Source: an uncultured Bacilli bacterium (lineage in GTDB: Bacteria; Bacillota_I; Bacilli_A; RF39; UBA660). From it: a stretch of 6,695 bases of DNA. The stretch covers positions 1 to 6,695 of the forward strand of contig CAJONL010000070.1 in assembly GCA_905235875.1 (NCBI GenBank). Reading direction: 5' to 3'. Below the pieces are notes generated by a model. It did no database searches, was not told where the DNA came from, and saw only the letters and a program-made list of their open reading frames with translations. Position numbers and translations under genes: made by a program. Positions 1 through 5,545 of this stretch are shown here, piece by piece (position 1 is the first letter of the stretch; each line of letters begins with the position of its first letter).

Positions 1-476
1 GAAATATCTATATCTTTAATTTTTATATTTTCTAGTTCTCCTACTCTAATACCTGTTGCATAAAGGATTTCAAGTAAAAGTCTATTTCTTAGTCCAAAAA
101 AATTACTAGTATCAATACTATCAAATAAAGATTCTAATTCATTATAGTATAAAAACTTAGGAAGAAGTTTATCTTTTTTAGGTCCTTTAGTTAAAGTAAA
201 TGGATTATATGACACATAATTATTCCTAGCTAAATACTTATAAAAACTTCTTATAGAACTTATCTTCCTAGAAATTGTATTTTTAGAATATTTATTTTTT
301 TCCATATAAGAATAAAAAAATCTTATATCATTATAATCTACTTTTAGCAAAAATAGATTACTTTCTTTTAAAAAATCTAAAAAAAAGTCTATATCTTCTT
401 CATAACCTATAACAGTATTCTTTGAATATTTTTTTTGATATAACAAATAATCTAAGTATTTTTCTTTATAATTCAT
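1..476 (-). CDS. Tyrosine recombinase, XerC/XerD family (partial, 3' end beyond window)
   Basis: This is the first 158 codons of a gene that leaves the window at position 1. Residues 1-90 have the layout of the Xer N-terminal SAM-like DNA-binding domain, including KYSKNTVIGYEEDIDFFLDFL and RKISSIRSFYKYLARNN. The catalytic domain begins near residue 105, and LLEILYATGIRVGELENIKIKDID (residues 134-157, quoted as the family hallmark) carries the first catalytic arginine at about residue 144. The K, HxxR, H/W and Tyr residues lie outside the window. Xer recombinases resolve chromosome dimers at dif sites during division, but phage-type and other integrases share this fold; the ordinary Xer layout and housekeeping setting favour a chromosomal XerC/D. 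I cannot tell XerC from XerD. The ATG at 476-474 is chosen because an in-frame TGA lies three codons upstream and the protein starts where Xer proteins usually do. No well-spaced ribosome site is visible: AGTAGGT abuts the ATG. Confidence 0.9.
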   Translation of the reverse strand, partial: MNYKEKYLDYLLYQKKYSKNTVIGYEEDIDFFLDFLKESNLFLLKVDYNDIRFFYSYMEKNKYSKNTISRKISSIRSFYKYLARNNYVSYNPFTLTKGPKKDKLLPKFLYYNELESLFDSIDTSNFFGLRNRLLLEILYATGIRVGELENIKIKDIDI

Positions 477-493
477 ACCTACTCACACTTATA

Positions 494-502
494 ATTATAG
501 CA
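494..502 (-). promoter_or_regulatory. Extended -10 promoter for the xer gene
   Basis: On the minus strand this reads TGCTATAAT, an exact extended -10 (TG-N-TATAAT). The position 17 bases upstream (CATCTA) does not resemble a -35 box, as expected for a promoter relying on the extended -10. The predicted start is about position 487-488, giving a leader of only 11-12 bases before the xer ATG. The spacer overlaps the U-tract of the preceding terminator. Sequence match only; no experimental support. Confidence 0.55.
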
Positions 503-509
503 CAATAAG

Positions 510-537
510 AAAAAAATAGATGAAAAACATCTATTTT
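510..537 (-). terminator. Rho-independent terminator ending the ezrA/small-gene unit
   Basis: On the minus strand AAAATAGATG (537-528) pairs perfectly with CATCTATTTT (522-513) across a five-T loop, and seven T run out at 516-510. The 10-bp stem begins 10 bases after the stop of the 95-residue gene. The T-tract exists only in the minus direction, so it acts on ezrA-side transcription and separates it from xer. Confidence 0.8.
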
Positions 538-547
538 AGACATTACT

Positions 548-835
548 TTACTTTATTTTTATATATTTTATTTCTATACTATAATTATTTTTTAGTACAT
601 TCAGTTCTTCTTTTGATAATTTTATATATTTAATATCACTTATACTAATTATATCATTTGATTTTAATAAAGATTCATTTTCTTTTACTAAGTACATATC
701 TTTATATAAATATACATATATAACTTTTTTTCTTAACTCATAGTTATATATAAGTTTTTCTTTACCTTCAAGTGATATTTCAAAAGAAGTGTTAGAACCC
801 ATTATAGTTTTGTCATTATATATTAAATTACTCAT
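548..835 (-). CDS. Unrecognised 95-residue protein translationally coupled to ezrA
   Basis: I do not recognise this family. The product is a 95-residue soluble-looking protein rich in Lys, Ile, Tyr, Asn and Leu, with no signal peptide, no membrane segment, no Cys and no Trp. Alternating hydrophobic stretches such as KLIYNYELRKKVIYVYLYKD (residues 26-45) and the C-terminal SIEIKYIKIK suggest a beta-rich small domain. The ATG at 835-833 overlaps the ezrA stop (830-828) by 8 bases (ATGAGTAA), which indicates re-initiation by ribosomes finishing ezrA; only a weak purine-rich AAAG precedes it. A strong terminator follows the stop codon. This arrangement (overlap, terminator right after, open through 95 codons) makes it a credible gene rather than a chance reading frame. 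A role linked to EzrA, division or the membrane is only an inference from position. Confidence 0.72.
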   Translation of the reverse strand: MSNLIYNDKTIMGSNTSFEISLEGKEKLIYNYELRKKVIYVYLYKDMYLVKENESLLKSNDIISISDIKYIKLSKEELNVLKNNYSIEIKYIKIK

Positions 836-2543
836 CTTTATATAAACTCAGTATCTTTTTATGAATATCTGGTTCAATTATATCTATAGCACTAATAGCA
901 GTTTCTAAAGCTCTTTTATAATTTCCTTTAAAGAATAATTTACTAGCTAAATCTAATCCTTTTTCTATATCCTTATTTAAAGGTTTATATCTGTTACCAT
1001 ACATAATTGCCATTTCGGATAGTTTAGCAGTTTTTACCATTTCATTTGTAGTACCATATAATTTTAACGATAAGTCTCTAGCAGTATCTACTCTTATATT
1101 TAAAGTTTTTATAGTAATTGGAGTTTTATCAAGTTCTTTTTGAATTTCATATATAGCATCTGTCGCTTCATTTAATTCTACAAAATAATTATTAGATATT
1201 ATCGGAAGTGGATTTTTTCTAATTGTCATCTTGCATTTTTTTAGAAGCTCAGTAACCTCTTCAAGTTGTTCACGAGCTCTCATTTCATCATCATGCATAC
1301 TTCCTAGTGACTTTAGACATACATTTAGATTTTCTTCAATTACACTAAAATTATTAGCAAGCTTAGATACCCTATCCTTAAGTTTTGAATAAGGGACCTT
1401 TTTATTTTTTAGGTCTCCAATTATTTTATTAAATTCATTATTGGTATCATATAATTCACCATTTACTTTTTCTAAATCTTTTAAATCATTACTACCAAGA
1501 TTGTACATACTTTTTATATCATCTAGTTGTGAATATATGTCTGCTACTATTTTATTTACTTTTTGTAGTTTTGCTTTAAATACTTTTGCAGTATCGTCAA
1601 ATATTTTTTTACTTTTCTTTTCAAGCTCAAAATCATTAAATAAATTATCTAAGTAATCAAGAAAAGTCTTTAGTTCAAACATACTATCTTCAAGATTAAG
1701 TATTTTTATTCTTGTATTAATATCACCAATTTTATTTTCAATTTGTTCAATATTATATGGCACTTTTAAATAATCAAGAGGATATTCATGTTTTACTAAA
1801 GTTTGATAAGTATCTTTAACTTCTTTTAATCTTGATGGTATAACCTTATTTAATAATAACAAAAGATCAGGTAATTCATCAATTACAGTACCAATATGAG
1901 CAATCATCTCATCTAGTACTTTAACAATACCTACTACTTCCTCGTATTCATTTTGTTCCATCACTTCTTCAAAGTCAGAAAATTTCTTTTCAATATTCTC
2001 AAACTGAAGTTCAATATTTCGCGCTACATCACCATATGCTTCTTTATTATTACTAAGAGTTTTTTCAAGTTCTCTAAACCTAGCTTTAAGTTTAGTTACA
2101 ATAGCCCTATTTCTTTCCTCGCTCATTGTAACTTCTCTTATTTCATCTAAAAGATTATCAGCACTAACACGAAGTTTATATACTTCCATTTCTAAATCAA
2201 TCAAATCTTCTTTAGCTTCTTTATAAGATCTTGTTTCAATCAAACTATCAATTTCTAATAGTTTATCAGTAATCTCAGAATATCTTTTATCTTTAATGAT
2301 ATCATATCTTTTTTTCCACTCTTCATATTTACTTTCAAGTTTAGAATTTTTAACAAGAACATCTATTTTTGCAAGTTCACTTGTAACTGGAGTTGCTACT
2401 ATTAAATTACGTTGTCTTTCAAGTTCACTTAATTTATCTTTTAAGGATTTAACCTTACCTCTTTTATATATAAATAAGAAAATTACTAAAAGAATAAGAA
2501 TTAAAAACATAATTAATAAAAAATATAAAGTTTTCATTCCCAT
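828..2543 (-). CDS. ezrA: Septation ring formation regulator EzrA
   Basis: EzrA is a membrane-anchored division protein that binds FtsZ, limits Z-rings to midcell and links the ring to wall-synthesis proteins in Bacilli. The predicted product is 571 residues, close to the 562 of B. subtilis EzrA. Residues about 5-27 form one N-terminal membrane segment (LYFLLIMFLILILLVIFLFIY), followed by KRGK, so the long remainder is cytoplasmic. The rest is almost all helical and coiled-coil, matching the spectrin-like repeats. Family-like stretches include IDELPDLLLLLNKVIPSRLK and, near the C terminus, YGNRY at about 515-519, corresponding to the conserved QNR-type patch. The ATG at 2543 is chosen because AGGTGA lies 5 bases upstream; a GTG 9 bases further upstream lies inside that ribosome site. 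The single Trp is TGG. The gene has its own likely promoter, follows rny and overlaps a small gene. Its place between rny and xer differs from B. subtilis. Confidence 0.92.
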   Translation of the reverse strand: MGMKTLYFLLIMFLILILLVIFLFIYKRGKVKSLKDKLSELERQRNLIVATPVTSELAKIDVLVKNSKLESKYEEWKKRYDIIKDKRYSEITDKLLEIDSLIETRSYKEAKEDLIDLEMEVYKLRVSADNLLDEIREVTMSEERNRAIVTKLKARFRELEKTLSNNKEAYGDVARNIELQFENIEKKFSDFEEVMEQNEYEEVVGIVKVLDEMIAHIGTVIDELPDLLLLLNKVIPSRLKEVKDTYQTLVKHEYPLDYLKVPYNIEQIENKIGDINTRIKILNLEDSMFELKTFLDYLDNLFNDFELEKKSKKIFDDTAKVFKAKLQKVNKIVADIYSQLDDIKSMYNLGSNDLKDLEKVNGELYDTNNEFNKIIGDLKNKKVPYSKLKDRVSKLANNFSVIEENLNVCLKSLGSMHDDEMRAREQLEEVTELLKKCKMTIRKNPLPIISNNYFVELNEATDAIYEIQKELDKTPITIKTLNIRVDTARDLSLKLYGTTNEMVKTAKLSEMAIMYGNRYKPLNKDIEKGLDLASKLFFKGNYKRALETAISAIDIIEPDIHKKILSLYKDE

Positions 2544-2548
2544 ATTAG

Positions 2549-2554
2549 TCACCT
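2549..2554 (-). promoter_or_regulatory. Ribosome binding site that fixes the ezrA start
   Basis: AGGTGA on the minus strand lies 5 bases before the ATG at 2543-2541. A possible GTG start at 2552-2550 sits inside this site and has no purine-rich sequence at useful spacing of its own. The match supports a 571-residue EzrA rather than a 574-residue one. Confidence 0.7.
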
Positions 2555-2563
2555 ACTATATAA

Positions 2564-2592
2564 ATTTTAACATAAAAAAAAGTATTTATAAA
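2564..2592 (-). promoter_or_regulatory. Likely sigma-A promoter of ezrA
   Basis: The -10 is TAAAAT (2569-2564), preceded by TG one base away, forming an extended -10 (TGTTAAAAT). Seventeen bases upstream is TTTATA (2592-2587), four of six matches to the -35 consensus. The predicted start near 2557 gives a leader of about 14 bases holding only the ribosome site. In such AT-rich DNA a chance match is possible, but a terminator closes rny upstream, so a promoter is expected in this gap. Confidence 0.55.
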
Positions 2593-2593
2593 T

Positions 2594-2616
2594 AAAAATG
2601 TTAACAAAAATGTTAA
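2594..2616. repeat. Tandem 12-base direct repeat next to the ezrA -35 box
   Basis: AAAAATGTTAA occurs twice on the plus strand (2594-2604 and 2606-2616), one base apart, giving 12-base periodicity. The first copy contains the palindrome TGTTAACA (2599-2606). The repeat begins one base upstream of the proposed ezrA -35, a position suited to an activator or UP-like element. It resembles a WalR-type TGTWAH pair with 6 instead of 5 spacer bases. The repeat is visible; its function is inference. Confidence 0.45.
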
Positions 2617-2653
2617 AAACAATAAAAGTTTGTCTTTTCTTTACTGTTGCAGG

Positions 2654-2670
2654 TGTAATATTAGTGTAAA
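2654..2670 (+). promoter_or_regulatory. Candidate WalR-type response-regulator box upstream of ezrA
   Basis: The plus strand reads TGTAAT-ATTAG-TGTAAA, an exact fit to the published WalR (YycF) consensus TGTWAH-N5-TGTWAH. Read on the minus strand it is TTTACA-N5-ATTACA, also near the PhoP-box type, so another OmpR-family regulator could bind. It lies about 100 bases upstream of the predicted ezrA start, in the reverse orientation. WalKR controls wall metabolism and, in B. subtilis, ftsAZ, which makes a link to a division gene sensible but unproven. Confidence 0.35.
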
Positions 2671-2687
2671 TATATATAATAAATAAT

Positions 2688-2716
2688 AAAAAAGGAAGAA
2701 TTATCTTGCTTCTTCC
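2688..2716 (-). terminator. Rho-independent terminator of rny, overlapping its stop codon
   Basis: On the minus strand GGAAGAA (2716-2710), within the last rny codons, pairs with TTCTTCC (2700-2694), and six T follow (2693-2688). The loop is GCAAGATAA, so the rny TAA is in the loop. The stem is 7 bp with a fairly large 9-base loop, so it may be of moderate strength. Confidence 0.6.
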
Positions 2717-4254
2717 TCAACTCTTACTTCTCTTACTACTGTTACTTTAATTGTACCAGGATATTGCATTTCTTTTTCAATTTTTTCTTTAATTTCACGA
2801 GCAATTTTATGACTTGTCAAATCATCTACTTCATCAGGTTTTACAAGTACCCTAATTTCTCTTCCTGCTTGAAGAGCATAACTTTTGTCTACACCTTCCA
2901 TAGAATTAGAAATTGACTCTAATTGTTCAAGTCTTTTTATGTAGTTTTCTAATGAATCATTTCTAGCACCAGGTCGTGATGCAGAAAGTGAATCTGCTAT
3001 TTGAACTAAGTTAGAAATAACACTAGTTGCTCTTTCATCTCCGTGATGTGAAGCAATAGCATTTATTATTACATCATTTTCTTTATACTTTTTAGCAATT
3101 TCTACTCCTATTTCAACATGACTTCCTTCAATTTCATGATCTATTGCTTTACCTATGTCATGTAAAAGACCTGCTCTTTTCGCAATAGTAGTATTTTGTC
3201 CAAGCTCTGCTGCCATTAAACCCGCTAAGTGCGCCACTTCTATTGAATGATTTAACACATTTTGACCATAGCTTGTTCTAAAATGAAGTTTACCAATTGT
3301 TTCTATTAGTTCATTTGGAACCTTGGTTAAACCAAGTTCAAATAAGGCATTATTACCATATTCGATAATTTTTTCTTTCATTTCTTTAACAGTTTTATCA
3401 TATACTTCCTCGATACGTGTTGGATGTATTCTTCCATCACTAACTAATCTTTCAATTGTAACTTTAGCAATTTCACGTCTTAAAGGATCAAATGATGATA
3501 TAACTATCGCTTCAGGTGTATCATCAATTATCAAATCAACGCCAGTAATAGCTTCGATAGTTCTTATGTTTCTTCCTTCACGCCCAATAATACGTCCTTT
3601 CATTTCGTTATTAGGTAGTTCTATGGTCGTAACAGTCTGCTCATTTGATACATCAGCAGAAAATCTTTGCATTGAACTAACAAGCATTTCTTTTGCTTTT
3701 TTATCAACTTCAAGTTTAGCAGAATCTTCCCTTTCTTTAATATATTCTGCAATTTCTAAATTCATTTCTTCTTCTACTTTCTTCATAATTAGATCCCTAG
3801 CTTTTTCTTTTTCAAGACCACTAATTTTAGAAAGCAATTCAATTTGTTCTTCTTTAATTTTTTCTATTTCAGCCTGATTTTTTTGAATACCTTTAATTCT
3901 ATCTTGTAGTTTTTCTTCACGTTCATCTAAAAATTGTTCTCTTTTACTATAGTTTTCATCACGCTTATCCATATTTTTTTCTCTTTGGATAAGTCTATTT
4001 TCAGCATCTTTAATTTCTTCTTTTTTTTCTTTAATTTCCTTATCAGTTTCAACTTTTAGTTTATGAGTTTCTTCTTTAGCACTAAATAGCATATCTCTTT
4101 TAACTTTTTCAGCTTCTTTTTGTGCTTCACTTCTATAACTATCAATTCTATTTTTAGCATTATTAATTCTAAAATGATTAATTAAAAATGTAATACCAAT
4201 TCCTATAAGTATTCCTAATATACCAAGCAAAATAGAAAGTACTATACTATTCAT
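2701..4254 (-). CDS. rny: Ribonuclease Y
   Basis: RNase Y is the membrane-anchored endoribonuclease that starts decay of many mRNAs in Bacillota. The 517-residue product matches the roughly 520-residue B. subtilis protein. The order of domains is complete: an N-terminal membrane segment (about residues 4-26), a long charged coiled coil (about 30-200), a KH RNA-binding domain with [19 protein letters not shown] (220-238), and an HD metal-dependent phosphohydrolase domain with LLHDIGKA (363-370, His365-Asp366), SHHGDERA (402-409) and [14 protein letters not shown] (418-431). No catalytic residue appears lost. The ATG at 4254-4252 has GGAGGT (4266-4261) 6 bases upstream. It has its own near-consensus promoter, lies downstream of the recA terminator and carries a terminator across its stop, so it seems monocistronic. 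Adjacency to recA recalls the B. subtilis order, without the intervening pbpX. Confidence 0.97.
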   Translation of the reverse strand: MNSIVLSILLGILGILIGIGITFLINHFRINNAKNRIDSYRSEAQKEAEKVKRDMLFSAKEETHKLKVETDKEIKEKKEEIKDAENRLIQREKNMDKRDENYSKREQFLDEREEKLQDRIKGIQKNQAEIEKIKEEQIELLSKISGLEKEKARDLIMKKVEEEMNLEIAEYIKEREDSAKLEVDKKAKEMLVSSMQRFSADVSNEQTVTTIELPNNEMKGRIIGREGRNIRTIEAITGVDLIIDDTPEAIVISSFDPLRREIAKVTIERLVSDGRIHPTRIEEVYDKTVKEMKEKIIEYGNNALFELGLTKVPNELIETIGKLHFRTSYGQNVLNHSIEVAHLAGLMAAELGQNTTIAKRAGLLHDIGKAIDHEIEGSHVEIGVEIAKKYKENDVIINAIASHHGDERATSVISNLVQIADSLSASRPGARNDSLENYIKRLEQLESISNSMEGVDKSYALQAGREIRVLVKPDEVDDLTSHKIAREIKEKIEKEMQYPGTIKVTVVREVRVEEEAR

Positions 4255-4287
4255 AATAATACCTCCATTTTCCTTTATGCTAACATA

Positions 4288-4305
4288 ATAATTAACACTA
4301 ATTAT
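4288..4305. repeat. Inverted repeat across the predicted rny transcription start
   Basis: ATAATTA (4288-4294) and TAATTAT (4299-4305) form a perfect 7-bp dyad around four bases. It abuts the -10 box of rny and spans the predicted start at 4299. This is a usual place for a repressor operator, or it could make a weak hairpin at the mRNA 5' end. The arms are entirely A/T, so chance is a real alternative. Confidence 0.3.
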
Positions 4306-4334
4306 ATTGTAAATATAAATACTCTAAATGTCAA
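4306..4334 (-). promoter_or_regulatory. Sigma-A promoter of rny
   Basis: A perfect -35 TTGACA (4334-4329), a 17-base spacer and TACAAT (4311-4306, five of six) lie in the recA-rny gap, just downstream of the recA terminator. The predicted start near 4299 gives a 45-base leader ending with the GGAGGT ribosome site at 4266-4261. Confidence 0.85.
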
Positions 4335-4352
4335 ATAAAAATATTAAACACT

Positions 4353-4375
4353 AAAAAAAGCAAAGCGTTTGCTTT
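4353..4375 (-). terminator. Rho-independent terminator of recA, overlapping its stop codon
   Basis: On the minus strand AAAGCAAA (4375-4368) and TTTGCTTT (4364-4357) form an 8-bp stem around a CGC loop, and the T-run continues to 4353. The upstream arm starts inside the recA TAA (4376-4374), so the stop codon and the hairpin share bases. Confidence 0.85.
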
Positions 4376-5393
4376 ACTTAATAATTTCTTCAGGATTTTT
4401 CTTATAACAATCTCTTACTTTTTTTTCAAGTTCAGCACAAAGTTTTTTATTTTCTCTTAAATAGTTTTTTACATTCTCTTTGCCTTGGCCAATCTTTTCT
4501 CCATTATATGCATACCATGCACCACTTTTGTCAAGAATATTATTCTCAACTGCAAGATCTATTATTTCACTTTCTTTAGAAATACCCATACCATACATTA
4601 TTTCTACAATGGCAGTTTTAAATGGTGGCGCAACTTTATTTTTAACAACTTTAATTACAGCTCTATTACCAATTACACTATCTCCTGCTTTTATTTGCTC
4701 GCCACGCCTTACATCAAGTCTTACAGAAGAATAAAATTTAAGTGCTCTTCCCCCTGGAGTTGTTTCAGGATTGCCAAACATAATACCTACTTTTTCCCTC
4801 AATTGATTAATAAAAATACATGTAGTTTTTGTTTTATTAATAGTGCCTGAAAGTTTTCTCAATGCTTGTGACATAAGCCTTGCTTGAAGTCCAACATGAG
4901 AGTCTCCCATTTCACCTTCAATTTCTGCCTGAGGCACTAAAGCTGCTACCGAGTCTATTACTACAATATTTACTGCTTCACTTTTAACTAATGCATCACA
5001 AATTTCTAATGCTTGTTCTCCTGTATCAGGTTGTGAAATTAAAAGTTCATCAATATTCACTCCAAGTTTTTTTGCATATACAGGATCTAGCGCATGTTCG
5101 GCATCAATAAATGCAGCTCTTCCTCCAGCTTTTTGCACTTCTGCTACTGCATGAAGCGCAACAGTTGTTTTACCACTTGACTCAGGGCCAAAAATTTCAA
5201 TAATTCTTCCCTTAGGATATCCATTAACTCCTAAAGCTATATCTAACGTTAAAGAACCAGATGAAGTAGTTTCAACTTCCATATGATTATTATCTCCAAG
5301 TTTCATTATAGAGCCTTTACCAAATTGTTTTTCAATATCTGCTAGAACTTGATCTAGTGTTTTATCATCTTTTTTATCTTGTTTTTTTGCCAT
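4374..5393 (-). CDS. recA: Recombinase RecA
   Basis: RecA binds single-stranded DNA, forms an ATP-dependent filament and carries out strand exchange in homologous recombination; in many bacteria it also promotes LexA cleavage. The predicted product is 339 residues. Visible hallmarks are the N-terminal [11 protein letters not shown] (23-33), Walker [10 protein letters not shown] (69-77), IDAEHALDP (96-104), Walker B VVIDS (144-148), loop L1 [12 protein letters not shown] (161-172), [10 protein letters not shown] (194-203) and loop L2 [10 protein letters not shown] (206-215). The C-terminal domain is complete but ends at PEEIIK, without the long acidic tail of E. coli RecA. The ATG at 5393-5391 is preferred over an in-frame ATG at 5408 because GGGAGG is correctly spaced before it and the predicted transcript begins at about 5408. 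Its promoter and terminator suggest a single-gene unit. The cinA gene usual between pgsA and recA in Bacillus is absent. Confidence 0.98.
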   Translation of the reverse strand: MAKKQDKKDDKTLDQVLADIEKQFGKGSIMKLGDNNHMEVETTSSGSLTLDIALGVNGYPKGRIIEIFGPESSGKTTVALHAVAEVQKAGGRAAFIDAEHALDPVYAKKLGVNIDELLISQPDTGEQALEICDALVKSEAVNIVVIDSVAALVPQAEIEGEMGDSHVGLQARLMSQALRKLSGTINKTKTTCIFINQLREKVGIMFGNPETTPGGRALKFYSSVRLDVRRGEQIKAGDSVIGNRAVIKVVKNKVAPPFKTAIVEIMYGMGISKESEIIDLAVENNILDKSGAWYAYNGEKIGQGKENVKNYLRENKKLCAELEKKVRDCYKKNPEEIIK

Positions 5394-5400
5394 ATTATAT

Positions 5401-5406
5401 CCTCCC
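5401..5406 (-). promoter_or_regulatory. Ribosome binding site that fixes the recA start
   Basis: GGGAGG on the minus strand lies 7 bases before the ATG at 5393. It immediately follows the A and T of an upstream in-frame ATG (5408-5406), sharing its G. Use of that upstream ATG would add only MGGYN and would require almost leaderless translation. Confidence 0.8.
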
Positions 5407-5414
5407 ATAAATCA

Positions 5415-5443
5415 ATCATACAATATATTTTTTTCATTGTCAA
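5415..5443 (-). promoter_or_regulatory. Sigma-A promoter of recA
   Basis: TTGACA (5443-5438), a 17-base spacer and TATGAT (5420-5415) make a near-consensus promoter. The start is predicted at about 5408, for a leader of about 15 bases. No Bacillus-type LexA box (CGAAC-N4-GTTCG) is present in the whole pgsA-recA gap. A palindrome TTTCGAAA (5450-5457) lies 6 bases upstream of the -35, with no known role. Confidence 0.88.
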
Positions 5444-5498
5444 CGATTTTTTCGAAACTTTGTTTGTGAATTTTGAAATACTTTTTTTCTTAAAATAT

Positions 5499-5520
5499 AA
5501 AAAATCCCCTAGAGGGATTT
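5499..5520 (-). terminator. Rho-independent terminator after pgsA
   Basis: On the minus strand AAATCCC (5520-5514) pairs with GGGATTT (5508-5502) around a 5-base loop, followed by more T. It starts 25 bases after the pgsA stop and separates the HTH-pgsA unit from the recA promoter. Confidence 0.8.
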
Positions 5521-5545
5521 ATAAAAATTCATTAAAAAAAATTAA

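Noticed and set aside
1..476. Mobile element or phage integrase
   Set aside because: The visible half has ordinary Xer layout, base composition like its neighbours, and no attachment site, tRNA or phage gene nearby; the missing 3' half prevents full exclusion.
2544..2552. GTG as the ezrA start
   Set aside because: The GTG is part of the AGGTGA ribosome site, and no other ribosome site lies upstream of it.
1441..2595. Plus-strand open frames antisense to ezrA (1441-1656, 1953-2150, 2296-2595)
   Set aside because: Phe/Ser/Leu-rich complements of the Lys/Glu-rich ezrA coding sequence, without initiation signals.
2675..2680. Plus-strand TATAAT downstream of the WalR-like box as an antisense promoter
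   Set aside because: No acceptable -35 at 16-18 bases and the region is an AT repeat, so the match is likely chance.
3323..3877. 184-codon open frame on the plus strand
   Set aside because: It lies wholly antisense to rny, with low-complexity Ser/Ile-rich translation and no ribosome site; it is a shadow of the conserved coiled-coil and KH coding sequence.
4480..4850. Two overlapping plus-strand open frames antisense to recA
   Set aside because: They mirror recA codons, match no family I know and have no promoter or ribosome site.
5394..5408. Upstream ATG as the main recA start (adds MGGYN)
   Set aside because: The ribosome site is downstream of it and the predicted transcript begins at that same A; kept only as a possible leaderless variant.
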